The notes below the pieces were generated by a model. That model saw only the letters and a list, made by a program, of their open reading frames with translations. It was not told the DNA's origin and ran no database searches. A stretch of DNA of 64,000 nt. It comes from Chryseobacterium sp. LAM-KRS1 (GTDB lineage: Bacteria; Bacteroidota; Bacteroidia; Flavobacteriales; Weeksellaceae). Position numbers and translations under genes: made by a program. The DNA is taken from positions 620,001 through 684,000 of the forward strand of contig NZ_JAAOIZ010000001.1 of the NCBI RefSeq assembly GCF_013184525.1, given 5' to 3'. Shown here in pieces: positions 35,283 to 44,932 of this stretch (position 1 is its first letter; every line of letters begins with the position of its first letter).

Positions 35283-36778
35283 TTATTGCTTGATTATTTT
35301 AGTTAGAGTCGTATCACCTTTTAAGAAATAGTCTCCTGATGGATATTCAGTAAGATCGATCGTGTTTTTCCCCTTTCTAAAGATTATATTTTTAATAAGA
35401 TTGCCGTTGATATCATATAAATGAACATTTTCGTCTGATGAGGATTCTACATTAATCACTCCTGTTGTTGGATTAGGATAAGCGGAGGTTTTAGTTTTTG
35501 GTGAAGCTTCTCTTGCTGACAGAAAACAACCGGCAATATAGGAATCTCCGATAATATTAAAGCCTTTATTGATCAGCTGAGCTCTGGCCAGCATAGCCTG
35601 CGGTGTAGAATAAACAAGTCCTGTTGCATCTATAGTTCCGGATGTTATTGTTGAGTTCGCCCATGTAGGATTATTATTCAGAGCAATAAGAAACTTGCTG
35701 TAATTTGTACATGATAAGCCGGCATTTTTAAATCCGAAATAGATTGCATTCCAGCTGAAGTTTTGTAGCTTGATGTTCCACGAAGAAATATCCTGGTCAA
35801 AATGGGAAGCACCCGAAAACATATTAAATCCGGCAATATAATCAACCTTACTTACGTCCCAATTTCCAATGGGCTGATTGAATGATACTGCATTTTCAAA
35901 CATATGCTCAAAATCTTTTACTTTACTTGTATTCCAGTTATTAAGAGGCTGATTAAATGCTTTTGCATTATAGAATGTATAACGGAAATTAGTAGCATTT
36001 TCCGTATTCCATGAATTTAATGGCTGATTAAAAGAAGTAGCATCCGAAAACATAGAAGAGAAGTCAGTTCCGGACATTGTATTCCAGGAAGAAATATCTT
36101 GATTGAAAGAAGAAGCAGAAGAAAACATGCCACTAAAATTGGTTACTTTTGCTGTATCCAGTTTCCAATATTCTGATTAAACAGAGTAGCTCCGCTGAAC
36201 ATACCGCTCATATCCGTAATATTGTATGGATTCCAATAAGAAAATGAAGTGTGCCCTGTCAAAGATGAACAGTTTAGGAACATTTGTGACAAATTGTTTA
36301 TATGTGTAAGGTCAGGAGTATCTGCTGCCGTTACATTAAGACTTGGACAGTTGGCGAATGCACTTTCGAATTGCTGAAGCCATGTAGTATTTCCCCACTG
36401 ACTTACTTCTATGAGCTCCTGATTTCCCTCAGGAGGCATAATACCGGTATTGGCCCTGAACCCATAAAATAATCCGTTACCGCCGGATACTTTCACTTCG
36501 TAGGTAGCCTGCAAAGGATCTGTATGTAATGAAGGTCCGAAATTTATGGTTATAGGATTGTTACTGTTAGAAGTGACAGAATTCATGATTCCGTTATGCT
36601 GAGGATATCCTACTTCTTCCCAATAAATGGTATAATCGGTTCCTGTGCCGCCAAACTTTATTGAATGATCAATAATGCCATTTGCATTTGGTTTCCAGAG
36701 CGTAGTAAATTCATTCTGCGCGTAGGAAATGAAAAAAGAAAGAAGAAAAATGATTATCAGTTGTTTTTTAAACATCAT
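35283..36778 (-). pseudogene. BspA-like (DUF285 repeat) secreted protein with T9SS C-terminal domain, broken by a 1-base deletion
   Basis: Two frames join into one protein of about 498 residues. 36778-36143: signal peptide (LIIIFLLSFFISYAQ), a beta-rich N-terminal region and the first repeats. 36128-35283: five or so further 26-residue repeats (SFNQPLNSWNTENATNF type, with MF and W at fixed spacing), then a type IX sorting domain (SAYPNPTTGVINVES ... YPSGDYFLKG). The break is at TGGATACAGCA; adding one G gives NWDTAKVTNFSGMF and restores the repeat. Surface-exposed if expressed. Real mutation or a sequencing slip in a G run. Confidence 0.85.
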
Positions 36779-37218
36779 GTAAAAAAGTTGTTTTTAGGTT
36801 AAAATTTGGTTTAGTAAGACAATTAATTTCCCGGGATTCTTTATCTTATCTCTAATACAAAGGTACTTGTGCACAGCGACAGAACTCGTCGTATTAAAAA
36901 TTATCATTTCTTTTTTTGAGTTTTTTTGATGAAAATTATCCTGTAGAATATTTGCAACAACAGAACAATTTAAATTGGAAAGAGTGTGAAGAAAAATGTA
37001 TCCCAAGTTAATTGGAGTACAGCAATACGAATCGGTGGCTAAGTTTAATATAATTATTTAAAAAACAAGGTTCAATATTATAAACCAGAACGAAGATTTA
37101 TGCTCAAATATCTTGTTTTCAATTGTTTAAATTATTTAAAAATAATAAGTTCACATTTATCCTCCGGAACATTTTAAGCTTTTTCCCGGACTAATTTTGC
37201 TTCATAAATATTTTTATT
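36779..37218. other. 440-base gene-free stretch
   Basis: Divergent region between the BspA-like gene and the DUF6134 gene. On the minus strand TACCTTTG (36865-36858) is an exact -7 element for the BspA-like gene; on + TAATTTTG (37192-37199) is one for the DUF6134 gene. The rest is AT-rich without recognisable coding or repeats. Confidence 0.6.
37192..37199 (+). promoter_or_regulatory. -7 element of the DUF6134 gene
   Basis: TAATTTTG, an exact TAnnTTTG match 20 bases before the ATG; no clear -33 element. Confidence 0.4.
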
Positions 37219-37824
37219 ATGAAAGCACTCCTGATTTTTACGGTGATGGTGTACAATTATTTTCAACCTTTCATGGCACCACCTATTAACAAAGAATTGA
37301 ACTATTCCATCATTAAGGATAATAAAATGATTGGCAAGATCCATGTGGAGCGTTCTTTAAAAGATGATGTCACTGAATATCTTTTTGAATCAAGGGCCAA
37401 AGTAAAGCTTCTTTACAGTATTGAAATTTATGACAAAATGGGGGTTACTTTTAAACAGAATATCCTTCAACAGGCCAAACTTTACCGGACAATGAACGGA
37501 AAACTAAAGGTGAACAATACCGCTACCTGGAATGGAAGTTTTTATCATCTTTCGGATAAAGATGGAGCGAATGGCTCGCTGAAACAGTCAATTTTCAGTT
37601 CGACGGCAAGTTTGTATTTTAATGAACCGGGGAACATAAAATCCGTTTTTTCGGAGAAATTCCAAAAAATGATTCCTGTCCGGAAGATTACTTCGGGAAA
37701 GTACAGAATCGATCTGCCCAACGGAAACACCACTACTTATACCTACAGCAATGGAATTTGTACTTTGGTGGAAGCCGATACGGATTTTGCGAATTTAAAA
37801 TTTGTTCTTGATCAGAACCGATAA
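37219..37824 (+). CDS. DUF6134-like secreted protein
   Basis: 201 residues. A weak N-terminal signal-like stretch (LLIFTVMVYNYFQPFMA) is followed by the pattern ELNYSIIKDNKMIGKIHVER, LYSIEIYDKMGVTFKQNIL, LYRTMNGKLKVNNTATWNG, which I associate with DUF6134, a beta-rich family of unknown role in Bacteroidota. The substrate or partner is unknown. It stands alone in the + direction before a small lipoprotein gene. Confidence 0.65.
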   Translation: MKALLIFTVMVYNYFQPFMAPPINKELNYSIIKDNKMIGKIHVERSLKDDVTEYLFESRAKVKLLYSIEIYDKMGVTFKQNILQQAKLYRTMNGKLKVNNTATWNGSFYHLSDKDGANGSLKQSIFSSTASLYFNEPGNIKSVFSEKFQKMIPVRKITSGKYRIDLPNGNTTTYTYSNGICTLVEADTDFANLKFVLDQNR

Positions 37825-37989
37825 TCAGGAGTAACAAATGACCTGAACCCTTTCTCCTAAAGGCCGAAATCAATACATTTAAAAACATGGAAATATTATT
37901 GTTGACAGTGTTTTTTGTTTTGGTAATAATATCACAGGATCTTTCAAAAGAAAATACTGATTTTTGCGTTTATTTCTTAAATTTGACTC

Positions 37990-38454
37990 ATGCGAAAGAA
38001 TCTTTATTGTATCCTTATATCATTTTCTCTTGTGAGTTGCTATACTTATCAGGTAAAAAAACAGGCCAATCCCACAGCCGACAATAAGCAGGCATCTAAA
38101 ATGAGCTCTGGTAATAATGCTCCTGCGCAAACGAAAAATCCAAACGCTGATTCCCAAAATCTGAATCTGCAACAAGTATCCGCTCCTGTGAATGTTCAGG
38201 AGAAGCTCTCACCTAATAAAAATGTGAGGATTGAAGCAGACGGCAAAACCTACAAAGTAATAGTGGACAGATGGGAAAGTGATAGTCTGGTTGCGCATCC
38301 GGTCCATAATCCTAAGAAAATTCTAAAATTTCATAAGAATCAGATTAATGCCGAAAGAATTGCTGAAAAAAGATTTTCGCAGCCCATAGCTGACATCATT
38401 ACGGTAGCGGCCTATGCCGGTGCGGGGGTTCTCATCTGGTCGCTTTTGAAATAG
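37990..38454 (+). CDS. Small lipoprotein
   Basis: 154 residues; lipoprotein signal with LVSC (Cys near residue 17). A low-complexity Ala/Asn/Gln/Lys-rich stretch (24-60) is followed by a compact domain with VRIEADGKTYKVIVDRWESDSLVAH and a C-terminal hydrophobic helix (IITVAAYAGAGVLIWSLL). A TAAATTTG element at 37978-37985 is only 4 bases from the ATG, which would give a leaderless message if used. Function unknown. Confidence 0.65.
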   Translation: MRKNLYCILISFSLVSCYTYQVKKQANPTADNKQASKMSSGNNAPAQTKNPNADSQNLNLQQVSAPVNVQEKLSPNKNVRIEADGKTYKVIVDRWESDSLVAHPVHNPKKILKFHKNQINAERIAEKRFSQPIADIITVAAYAGAGVLIWSLLK

Positions 38455-38749
38455 TTTTCGACAAAAGTTTTTTGCGCTATTACGGTTCAACACCCCAGCA
38501 TTTTGCTTGCTGTTTACTTTGGTTCAAAGCGCAATAAATTGCCAGTTGATCTATAACAAAGTAATGGGTTGATTTTAAATTTGTTGAGTTCAACTTCTAC
38601 CAAAAGATGATTTTTTCATTTGCTATCTGCAGATGCATTCATCTTTCCTGGAGTGAAAGATGATATGATTTCAATAGAATTTAGTACGTTTTTAATTCTT
38701 ATTGGCTTGTAAATTGATATTATCAAGCTTATTGAATTTTTGATGACTA
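38455..38749. other. 295-base gene-free stretch
   Basis: A pair TTGCGCT...AGCGCAA lies 60-70 bases apart near 38470-38540 with flanking TTTT, a loose hairpin after the lipoprotein gene. Nothing else is recognised. Confidence 0.4.
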
Positions 38750-40549
38750 ATGACTAGATCTACTATATTTTTAATTTTGCTGTTCGGTGGTTTTTTCTTT
38801 TTAAATGCACAGGAAAAAAAAGATTCTCTTTATTACAAAATAGAAGAATTTTCGGATCATCATAAAGTGACCAAATTCTTTCACCGGCTCATATTCCGTA
38901 GGGAAGCGGATTCTACTTCTGTTAAGTCCAGAACTGAAAAGCTATCGCAGGAGAAATATAACAGGAAATACATCAGAAATATCCGTATAGAAACGATAGA
39001 CCCCTTTGGATATGGTTCCAAGGATACTAAAGAGCAATCTAAATGGTACGACTGGATCACCAATCATCTTCATCCTAATACCAGGACTTCCACGGTTAAT
39101 AATTACCTGCTTTTTCACGAGGGGGAAGAGTATAATGCGCAGAAACTCTATGAATCCGAACGTTTGTTGAGAAAAATGGCTTTTGTCAACAGGGTTCATA
39201 TCGGTGTTGAGGAAAGTAATTCCAACAATGATTCTATTGATGTGGTGGTAAGGGTTCTCGATTCATGGAGTTTAAAACCCAGGCTAAGCTACTCGGGAAG
39301 TAAAATCGGCCTTGGAGTTACGGAAGAAAATGTTCTGGGATTAGGCCATACCTTCGATTTCCTTTACCGAAACGATTCTAAAGAAAAGCAAAACTACCTT
39401 TTGGGAAGTTACACGGCCTATAACCTTTTCGGGTCCTACGTTGATGCACAGATTCTGGGGGAGAGGGATTTTTTTAAAAATGAAAGAATCAACTTTAATG
39501 TCAGGAGAGACTTTTTCTCACCACTCACCAAATGGGCAGGTGGTGTTAGTCTGGAATATTTCATGAGACATGTTTTACTTCCTGTAGAGAACGATACAAC
39601 ATATCCGGAAGTCCAGATCAAGGTATATAGCCAGGATGTATGGGGTGGATATCAGATTCCTGTTTCATCCGATCCGAATGAAAAAGTCTCCAGTAATATT
39701 GCCATAATCGGGAGGTTCCAAAACTATCAATATAAAGACAGCCCGGGAATCGACCGGTATCAGTATTTTAATTCTTACAGCAGTTTCCTGATGTCTATCG
39801 GGTTTATCCAAAGGAATTTCTCGGTTCAGAAAAATATTTTTCAATATGATTTGCCGGAAGATATTGCTTATGGTAAATCATTGAATTTGACGGCCGGGGG
39901 ATTGTCTAGAAATAACGACGTAAAACCATATGTGGGAGTTGCGGCATCTTATGGTAATTTTACCAGGCTGGGGTATTTTAATTTAAAAGCTGAGTTCGGA
40001 AGGTTTTTTAATGAAGACAATCAAAATCGCGAGTCCTTCCGGCTAGATGGAACTTATTTTACCCATCTGATGGATTGGAAATTTGCCAAGGTGAGACATT
40101 TTTTCTCTCCGACCCTGGCTTTGGGGAATCCACAGCATAACTATTCGTACAAAGACAGAATTAATCTTTCGGCTTCAGATGAATTTCCGGTTTATAACTC
40201 GGATTATATCGGAACTAAGAAACTGGTTCTGAGATATCAGCTTCAGTTGTTCGTTAATAAAACCTGGAAGAATTTTCACTTCAGCCCGTATTTAACCGCC
40301 GCAGTGGGCTGGCTGGGTATGCCTGATGACAAATTACTGAAAACAACAGCCAACACAAAAATAGGAATTGGTGTTCTGATCAATAATCCTTTTCTGGTTT
40401 TCAACAGGATCCAGATCTCTTTTACTTATTATCCGCGTGTTCCGTTTGATAATAATTCGGTTTTTGATTTTAACAGCAACCGAAATAATCTTTTACCAAT
40501 CAATAACTTTTCGACCGATATTCCGCATTTTGTGAATTTTGGAAATTAA
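38750..40549 (+). CDS. Outer-membrane surface-antigen (BamA/TamA-like) protein
   Basis: 599 residues with a signal peptide (FLILLFGGFFFLNAQ). A POTRA-like region near 75-185 contains YIRNIRIETIDPFGYG, TVNNYLLFHEGEEYNAQKL and LLRKMAFVNRVHIGVEE, followed by SIDVVVRVLDSWSLKP. From about 190 on, alternating strands form a beta-barrel ending in HFVNFGN. With only one POTRA it is not BamA itself; a relative acting in outer-membrane assembly or transport is likely. It stands alone with a shared terminator. Confidence 0.75.
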   Translation: MTRSTIFLILLFGGFFFLNAQEKKDSLYYKIEEFSDHHKVTKFFHRLIFRREADSTSVKSRTEKLSQEKYNRKYIRNIRIETIDPFGYGSKDTKEQSKWYDWITNHLHPNTRTSTVNNYLLFHEGEEYNAQKLYESERLLRKMAFVNRVHIGVEESNSNNDSIDVVVRVLDSWSLKPRLSYSGSKIGLGVTEENVLGLGHTFDFLYRNDSKEKQNYLLGSYTAYNLFGSYVDAQILGERDFFKNERINFNVRRDFFSPLTKWAGGVSLEYFMRHVLLPVENDTTYPEVQIKVYSQDVWGGYQIPVSSDPNEKVSSNIAIIGRFQNYQYKDSPGIDRYQYFNSYSSFLMSIGFIQRNFSVQKNIFQYDLPEDIAYGKSLNLTAGGLSRNNDVKPYVGVAASYGNFTRLGYFNLKAEFGRFFNEDNQNRESFRLDGTYFTHLMDWKFAKVRHFFSPTLALGNPQHNYSYKDRINLSASDEFPVYNSDYIGTKKLVLRYQLQLFVNKTWKNFHFSPYLTAAVGWLGMPDDKLLKTTANTKIGIGVLINNPFLVFNRIQISFTYYPRVPFDNNSVFDFNSNRNNLLPINNFSTDIPHFVNFGN

Positions 40550-40574
40550 AGAACAGTTTTTTATACTTTCGTTT

Positions 40575-40609
40575 AAAGAGCCTTCCTGAGAAGGCTCTTT
40601 TTGTTTTAG
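40575..40609. terminator. Intrinsic terminator between convergent genes
   Basis: AAAGAGCCTT/AAGGCTCTTT (40575-40584, 40591-40600), loop CCTGAG, then TTTTGTTTT on the + side. It probably also ends the convergent NTF2-like gene. Confidence 0.85.
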
Positions 40610-40627
40610 ATTATAGCCTGAAATAGA

Positions 40628-41011
40628 TCAAACTTCAGAACCTAATTTTTTTTCAGATGAATCACCTTCTAAAAGGAAAGTTAGTTCGTCACAATGGACT
40701 ATTTTGTCATTTTTGAATTTGAATTCTGCAAAGACTTTGTGTTTTACCACCTCTTCATTCTGAAGAATACTGGTCACATAATGCTTTGTAATCAAGCAAT
40801 CTTCATCACTTATTATATTTTCAAACACTACCTTTTGCTCAACTACTTTTTCCTTTAATTTCCGGATATGATTTTTAAAAGAATTAAAATCCAGCGTTAC
40901 CCCATCTACATCCTGGGTATAATCTTCACTGAAGTATTTGTTGATAAGAGATTCGTCATAATTTTTGTTTTCTATGACTTCTTTGAATACGGCTTGTATT
41001 AATTTTTCCAT
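40628..41011 (-). CDS. SnoaL/NTF2-like protein
   Basis: 127 residues from the Met at 41011 (MEKLIQAVFKEVIENKNYD); a Met 21 bases upstream is less consistent with the family. A cone-shaped NTF2-like fold is suggested by the N-terminal helices, FSEDYTQDV, and strands KHYVTSILQNEEVVKHKVFAEFK and VHCDELTFLLEG. Members are small ligand-binding proteins or isomerases; no catalytic pair is evident. It is transcribed after the Crp-type gene at 41617. Confidence 0.7.
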   Translation of the reverse strand: MEKLIQAVFKEVIENKNYDESLINKYFSEDYTQDVDGVTLDFNSFKNHIRKLKEKVVEQKVVFENIISDEDCLITKHYVTSILQNEEVVKHKVFAEFKFKNDKIVHCDELTFLLEGDSSEKKLGSEV

Positions 41012-41086
41012 TGTTGATATAATTTTCAACAAATGTAGCCTGGAAGTAAGTAACCCGTCGTTAACAATTGTAAAGAAATGAAGCGT

Positions 41087-41617
41087 TCATCGATTTCTGA
41101 TCCTGCTTAAGCTGACCGGCGTCATACCGAGGTAAGACGCGATCAAATGCTGAGGAATACGGAGGATGATTTCCGGATTTTCTTCAAGAAGCTTTTTGTA
41201 GCGCATTTCCGGCTTTTCCCGGATCTGAGAGATCAATAACTGCTGGTAATCATTTACCCGGCTTATGAGATATTTATTAAAGAGATTCATGAAGGTAATG
41301 TCTTCGGATAATGTATCGATATCCGTTTTTTCTACTGATAAAAGGCTGCATGCTTCGATCGTTTCCACTGTATAAGAGCTTGGCTGATGATAAAAGAAGC
41401 TCTCGGAACAGCAAAAAATATGATTTTCAAAAAGGAATTGAAATGTGACTTCTTTACCGTCATAATGAGTCCAGCCTCTCAGAATTCCTTTTTTTAAATA
41501 ATAGAACTTTCGCGAAACCGTTCCTTCTTCGATTATTACGCTTTTAGGCCCGTATTTTTCTTCTTTCCCGGATTTGAAAAGAAGATCAGTAAGCTGATGT
41601 AATTCGTGGTCTTTCAT
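41087..41617 (-). CDS. Crp/Fnr-type regulator
   Basis: 176 residues: sensor domain (about 20-110; KFYYLKKGILRGWTHYDGKE) and C-terminal HTH (LRIPQHLIASYLGMTPVSLSRIRNR). It is followed by the NTF2-like gene (75 bases) and preceded by the MaoC gene (58 bases), all on the minus strand, so the three may be one unit. Fourth such regulator in the window. Confidence 0.82.
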   Translation of the reverse strand: MKDHELHQLTDLLFKSGKEEKYGPKSVIIEEGTVSRKFYYLKKGILRGWTHYDGKEVTFQFLFENHIFCCSESFFYHQPSSYTVETIEACSLLSVEKTDIDTLSEDITFMNLFNKYLISRVNDYQQLLISQIREKPEMRYKKLLEENPEIILRIPQHLIASYLGMTPVSLSRIRNR

Positions 41618-41675
41618 AGATGCAACTAAACATTATTCATGTTTACGGAATGAAAATAATGAATTCTTCCTGTTT

Positions 41676-42134
41676 TTAAGCGAAGTGGTAAAGAAAAATA
41701 ACATCACCGGTGTATGCGGGTTTCTCTTCACCTTTAATGATCAGCTTAGCCTGGATCACCGCTTTAACAGTTCCTCTGAGGTTGGATATCATTTTTGCGG
41801 TGGCTTGTAGCTTTACTTCGCTGTTAACACGTACGGCCTGCCCAAATTTGAAGCTTTCTATTTCGTAATTGATTTCCATTTTTACATTACGGACATCCGC
41901 TATCTGCTTCCATAAATAGGGGATAAGAGAAAGAGTGAGATACCCGTGGGCTATGGTTGATCCAAAAGGTCCTTCTTTTTTTGCCCTTTCCGGATCGACA
42001 TGTATCCATTGCCGGTCTAAAGTTGCATCAGCAAATTTATCGATCTGTTCCTGATCTATCTGATGCCAGTTGGAAACACCTATGGTTTTTCCTTCATAGG
42101 ACTTATATTCTTCAAAATTGTTGATCGTTACCAT
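41676..42134 (-). CDS. MaoC-family (R)-specific enoyl-CoA hydratase-like protein
   Basis: 152 residues, a single hot-dog domain: DQEQIDKFADATLDRQWIHV (26-45) holds the Asp and His of the hydratase motif, followed by STIAHGYLTLSLIPYLW. It probably hydrates enoyl-CoA thioesters or a related substrate, acting in the cytoplasm. It is first of a minus-strand run with the Crp-type and NTF2-like genes. Confidence 0.85.
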   Translation of the reverse strand: MVTINNFEEYKSYEGKTIGVSNWHQIDQEQIDKFADATLDRQWIHVDPERAKKEGPFGSTIAHGYLTLSLIPYLWKQIADVRNVKMEINYEIESFKFGQAVRVNSEVKLQATAKMISNLRGTVKAVIQAKLIIKGEEKPAYTGDVIFLYHFA

Positions 42135-42417
42135 TGTATTTCCGTTTATATTTTAACCTGATCGGCTTTATTGTTTTACTTACCAAGTTTCCTGCCAAGT
42201 TAAGGCTATTGATCCGGAATTACATATTAAAAGTCATTTCACTTTTTGATCGTTCTTTTATATGAATGATGATGAGGGTTTTGAACAAAGAATTTCGCTT
42301 TGAGCTTACTTGTAAAAAATATAAGTTAAATCAGTTAGTAATGATTTTTCTAATGAAAAGGTCTACACGGAGTTTCCTGAAGGATGAAATGTAGGGAAAG
42401 GGTAATTTACAAACAGA

Positions 42418-42813
42418 TTATGTCTTACTGATGAATTTTACTTTGGGCTTGCTATCTATTCTGAGGACACTTTGCTGATGAAATTGACGAATATACTTTT
42501 GTGTAATACTGTCGAGGGAAGCATTTCTTTTTTTGGTGGGTTTACCGAGAAAGGTCACCACCTTGGTATTTTCGGAAATGGTTTGTTTGGTCTGGGTGTC
42601 CATCCATTTCCCGAGAGCATCTACTTCTGTGTATCCTTCAGGGAAGTATTGGGTAATAACCCCGTCAGAAAATTCCTTCCACTGCTGCTGGGTTACATTG
42701 CCACCGGTCGGGATATTAGTTCCAAAATACAGATCGGTTCGCTGCATAGTAGCGCAGGAAGTAAGAACAAGACTGAAAATAGATACAGATAAGGCTGTTT
42801 TTAAAGTTTTCAT
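42418..42813 (-). CDS. DUF3574-like lipoprotein
   Basis: 131 residues from the Met at 42813, which begins a proper lipoprotein signal (KTALSVSIFSLVLTSC); the longer frame from 42885 adds 24 polar residues that would spoil it. After the Cys: TDLYFGTNIP, TQQQWKEFSDGVITQYFPEG and LGKWMDTQTKQTISENTKVV fit DUF3574. Function unknown. No close neighbour on this strand; 283 gene-free bases separate it from the MaoC gene. Confidence 0.72.
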   Translation of the reverse strand: MKTLKTALSVSIFSLVLTSCATMQRTDLYFGTNIPTGGNVTQQQWKEFSDGVITQYFPEGYTEVDALGKWMDTQTKQTISENTKVVTFLGKPTKKRNASLDSITQKYIRQFHQQSVLRIDSKPKVKFISKT

Positions 42814-42984
42814 GGCTTTTTGGGTGATGATATGTTGGAACACTTTTTCCTTTTTAGTACTGCTTTTCTTATAATCCGGATGCAAATTATGTACTCAGCA
42901 AATATAAAATTTTAATTAAAACAATTCAATGCCAGGTGATAAATATATTTTAACCATTTGTAATATTGTTGTTTTTTACCCAAC

Positions 42985-43019
42985 ACAAAAAGGCCTTAAA
43001 TATGTATTCAAAGCCTTTT
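42985..43019 (-). terminator. Intrinsic terminator of mreB
   Basis: On the minus strand AAAAGGC (43019-43013) pairs with GCCTTTT (42994-42988), with a U-rich tail. It lies 20 bases past the stop. Confidence 0.65.
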
Positions 43020-43039
43020 GCTATTTATTCCGGTCAATA

Positions 43040-44068
43040 TTAGTTACTCATCAGGAAACTAAACTTATTGATGTTTTTAAGCGCGATACCTGTACCTCTT
43101 ACAACGGCTCTCAAGGGATCTTCCGCCACACATACAGGTAATCCTGTTTTTTTGTGTATTCTGTCTGCAAGTCCATGAAGAAGAGCACCACCTCCGGCGA
43201 GATAGATTCCCGTTTTATAGATGTCTGCTGCCAGTTCAGGCGGAGTGAGGGAAAGCGTTTCCATCACCGCATCTTCAATTCTCATCAGGGATTTATCCAG
43301 GGCTTTAAAAATCTCTTTGTAATTCACCATGATCTCTTTAGGTTTCCCGGTGATCATGTCCCTTCCCTGTACCGGAATGTCTTCCAAAGGATAATCCAGC
43401 TCTTCCAGTGCAGATCCGATTTCGATTTTTATTCTTTCAGCTGTTCTCTCTCCAACATACAGATTGTAATAGGATCTCAGGAAGTAAGCAATATCATTGG
43501 TAAAGACATCTCCGGCTATTTTAAGCGATCTGTCGCAAACGATTCCCCCCAGTGCAATGACTGCAATTTCAGTCGTTCCGCCACCTATATCTACGATCAT
43601 ATTTCCTTCCGGATTCTGAACGTCAATACCCGCACCAATTGCAGCGGCCATTGGCTCATAGATCAGCTTAACTTCCTTTGCATTCACTTTCAATGCAGAA
43701 TCTTTTACAGCCCTTTTTTCCACTTCCGTAATCCCTGAAGGAATGCAAATGACAATTCTAAGTGCTGGCTGTATAAATCTCCCCTTAATTCCCGGTATCT
43801 GTTTAATGAATTCTTTGATCATGTGTTCGGAAGCATGAAAATCAGCAATTACACCGTCTTTCAGCGGACGTACTGCTTTAATATTTTCATGGGTCTTCCC
43901 CTGCATAAGCTTCGCCTGTTCTCCGACTGCTATTGGTTTTCCTGTTGTACGGTCAATAGAGACGATCGAGGGCTGATCAATGATGATTTTGTTATTATGT
44001 ATAATTAGTGTGTTAGCGGTTCCAAGATCCATTGCGATCTCTTGTGTAAACATATCAAATAGCCCCAT
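43040..44068 (-). CDS. mreB: MreB/Mbl-type rod-shape protein, stand-alone
   Basis: 342 residues, a bacterial actin: phosphate-1 loop MDLGTANTLI (13-22), phosphate-2 IVDIGGGTTEIAVI near 158-171, and adenosine motif YLAGGGALLHGL near 288-299. It forms filaments that guide side-wall synthesis. The mreC, mreD, mrdA and rodA genes that normally follow are missing: the gene ends at its own terminator and has only unrelated neighbours. A paralog of a main mre cluster elsewhere is possible. Confidence 0.93.
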   Translation of the reverse strand: MGLFDMFTQEIAMDLGTANTLIIHNNKIIIDQPSIVSIDRTTGKPIAVGEQAKLMQGKTHENIKAVRPLKDGVIADFHASEHMIKEFIKQIPGIKGRFIQPALRIVICIPSGITEVEKRAVKDSALKVNAKEVKLIYEPMAAAIGAGIDVQNPEGNMIVDIGGGTTEIAVIALGGIVCDRSLKIAGDVFTNDIAYFLRSYYNLYVGERTAERIKIEIGSALEELDYPLEDIPVQGRDMITGKPKEIMVNYKEIFKALDKSLMRIEDAVMETLSLTPPELAADIYKTGIYLAGGGALLHGLADRIHKKTGLPVCVAEDPLRAVVRGTGIALKNINKFSFLMSN

Positions 44069-44321
44069 CTTTTTCGTTGTTTTTTAGGCTGCAAAGTACG
44101 GCTTTATGTATTAAAATCACAGCCTCCGAATTTAGGTAAAGGCGTTAAAGTTGTGTTAATTATCTTTCTCCCTAATCCGCATTCCGGAGTTTTGGAAAGT
44201 TTCCCGGGAGTGTCATTGTTCAATTGATTAGTTTAAAATATAGAGTATATTTATAAAGGCAGATCAAGATAGGTATTAAGCGATCAAAAATACCGGTAGT
44301 AAATATTATTAAAAACTTATT

Positions 44322-44921
44322 ATGAGCCATAACCATTTTGCAGAAAGAATTATTGAACTAAAAAATGAAGATCTCGAATTGCGTGATCAGCTTATCAAAA
44401 GAGGGGAACTCGGGGAAGGATATCACAAAGAAATGGAACAATTGCATAACAGGAATGCGAAAAAACTGAATGATATCATGGATATTATTGGTTATCCCGG
44501 TATTGACAAAGTGGGTAAAGAAGCCAGTGAAGCTGCCTGGCTGATTATACAGCATGCTATCGGCCAGCCTGAATTGATGAGAAAATGCGTCCGGTTATTA
44601 AAAGATGCAGTAGACGAACAAAAGGCCGATCCTAAAAATCTCGCCTATCTTAGTGACCGGATTGCCGTGTTTGAAGGAAAGCCGCAGCTGTACGGAACCC
44701 AATTTGACTGGAATGAGAACGGAGAAATGGTCCCGAATTTTATTGACAATATCACAAAAGTTAATGAACGAAGAAAATCTATTGGGCTGAACACACTGGA
44801 AGAGCAAGCGGCCATAATCCGTGAGCAGGTAAAAAGAGAAAATCAGTTGCCACCTGACGATTTTAGCAAAAGAAAAAATGAGATGGAAGCCTGGAAGAAG
44901 AAAGTAGGATGGATAAAATAA
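44322..44921 (+). CDS. DUF6624-like protein
   Basis: 199 residues, cytoplasmic, helical. GYPGIDKVGKEASEAAWLIIQHAIGQP (near 58-84), LAYLSDRIAVFEGKPQLYGTQF and RRKSIGLNTLEEQ fit DUF6624, a family of unknown role frequent in Bacteroidota. A basic C-terminal tail (ending KKKVGWIK). It converges on the LytTR gene with an 11-base gap. Confidence 0.75.
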   Translation: MSHNHFAERIIELKNEDLELRDQLIKRGELGEGYHKEMEQLHNRNAKKLNDIMDIIGYPGIDKVGKEASEAAWLIIQHAIGQPELMRKCVRLLKDAVDEQKADPKNLAYLSDRIAVFEGKPQLYGTQFDWNENGEMVPNFIDNITKVNERRKSIGLNTLEEQAAIIREQVKRENQLPPDDFSKRKNEMEAWKKKVGWIK

Positions 44922-44932
44922 AACGGTAACAA

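Noticed and set aside
36794..37006. 70-residue minus-strand frame in the gene-free stretch
   Set aside because: No recognisable motif, random composition, and a promoter for the next gene lies inside it.
37887..38087. 66-residue frame before the small lipoprotein
   Set aside because: It overlaps the better supported lipoprotein gene, whose lipobox is convincing.
43154..43738. 194-residue frame opposite mreB
   Set aside because: Antisense shadow of a strongly conserved gene; no domain recognised.
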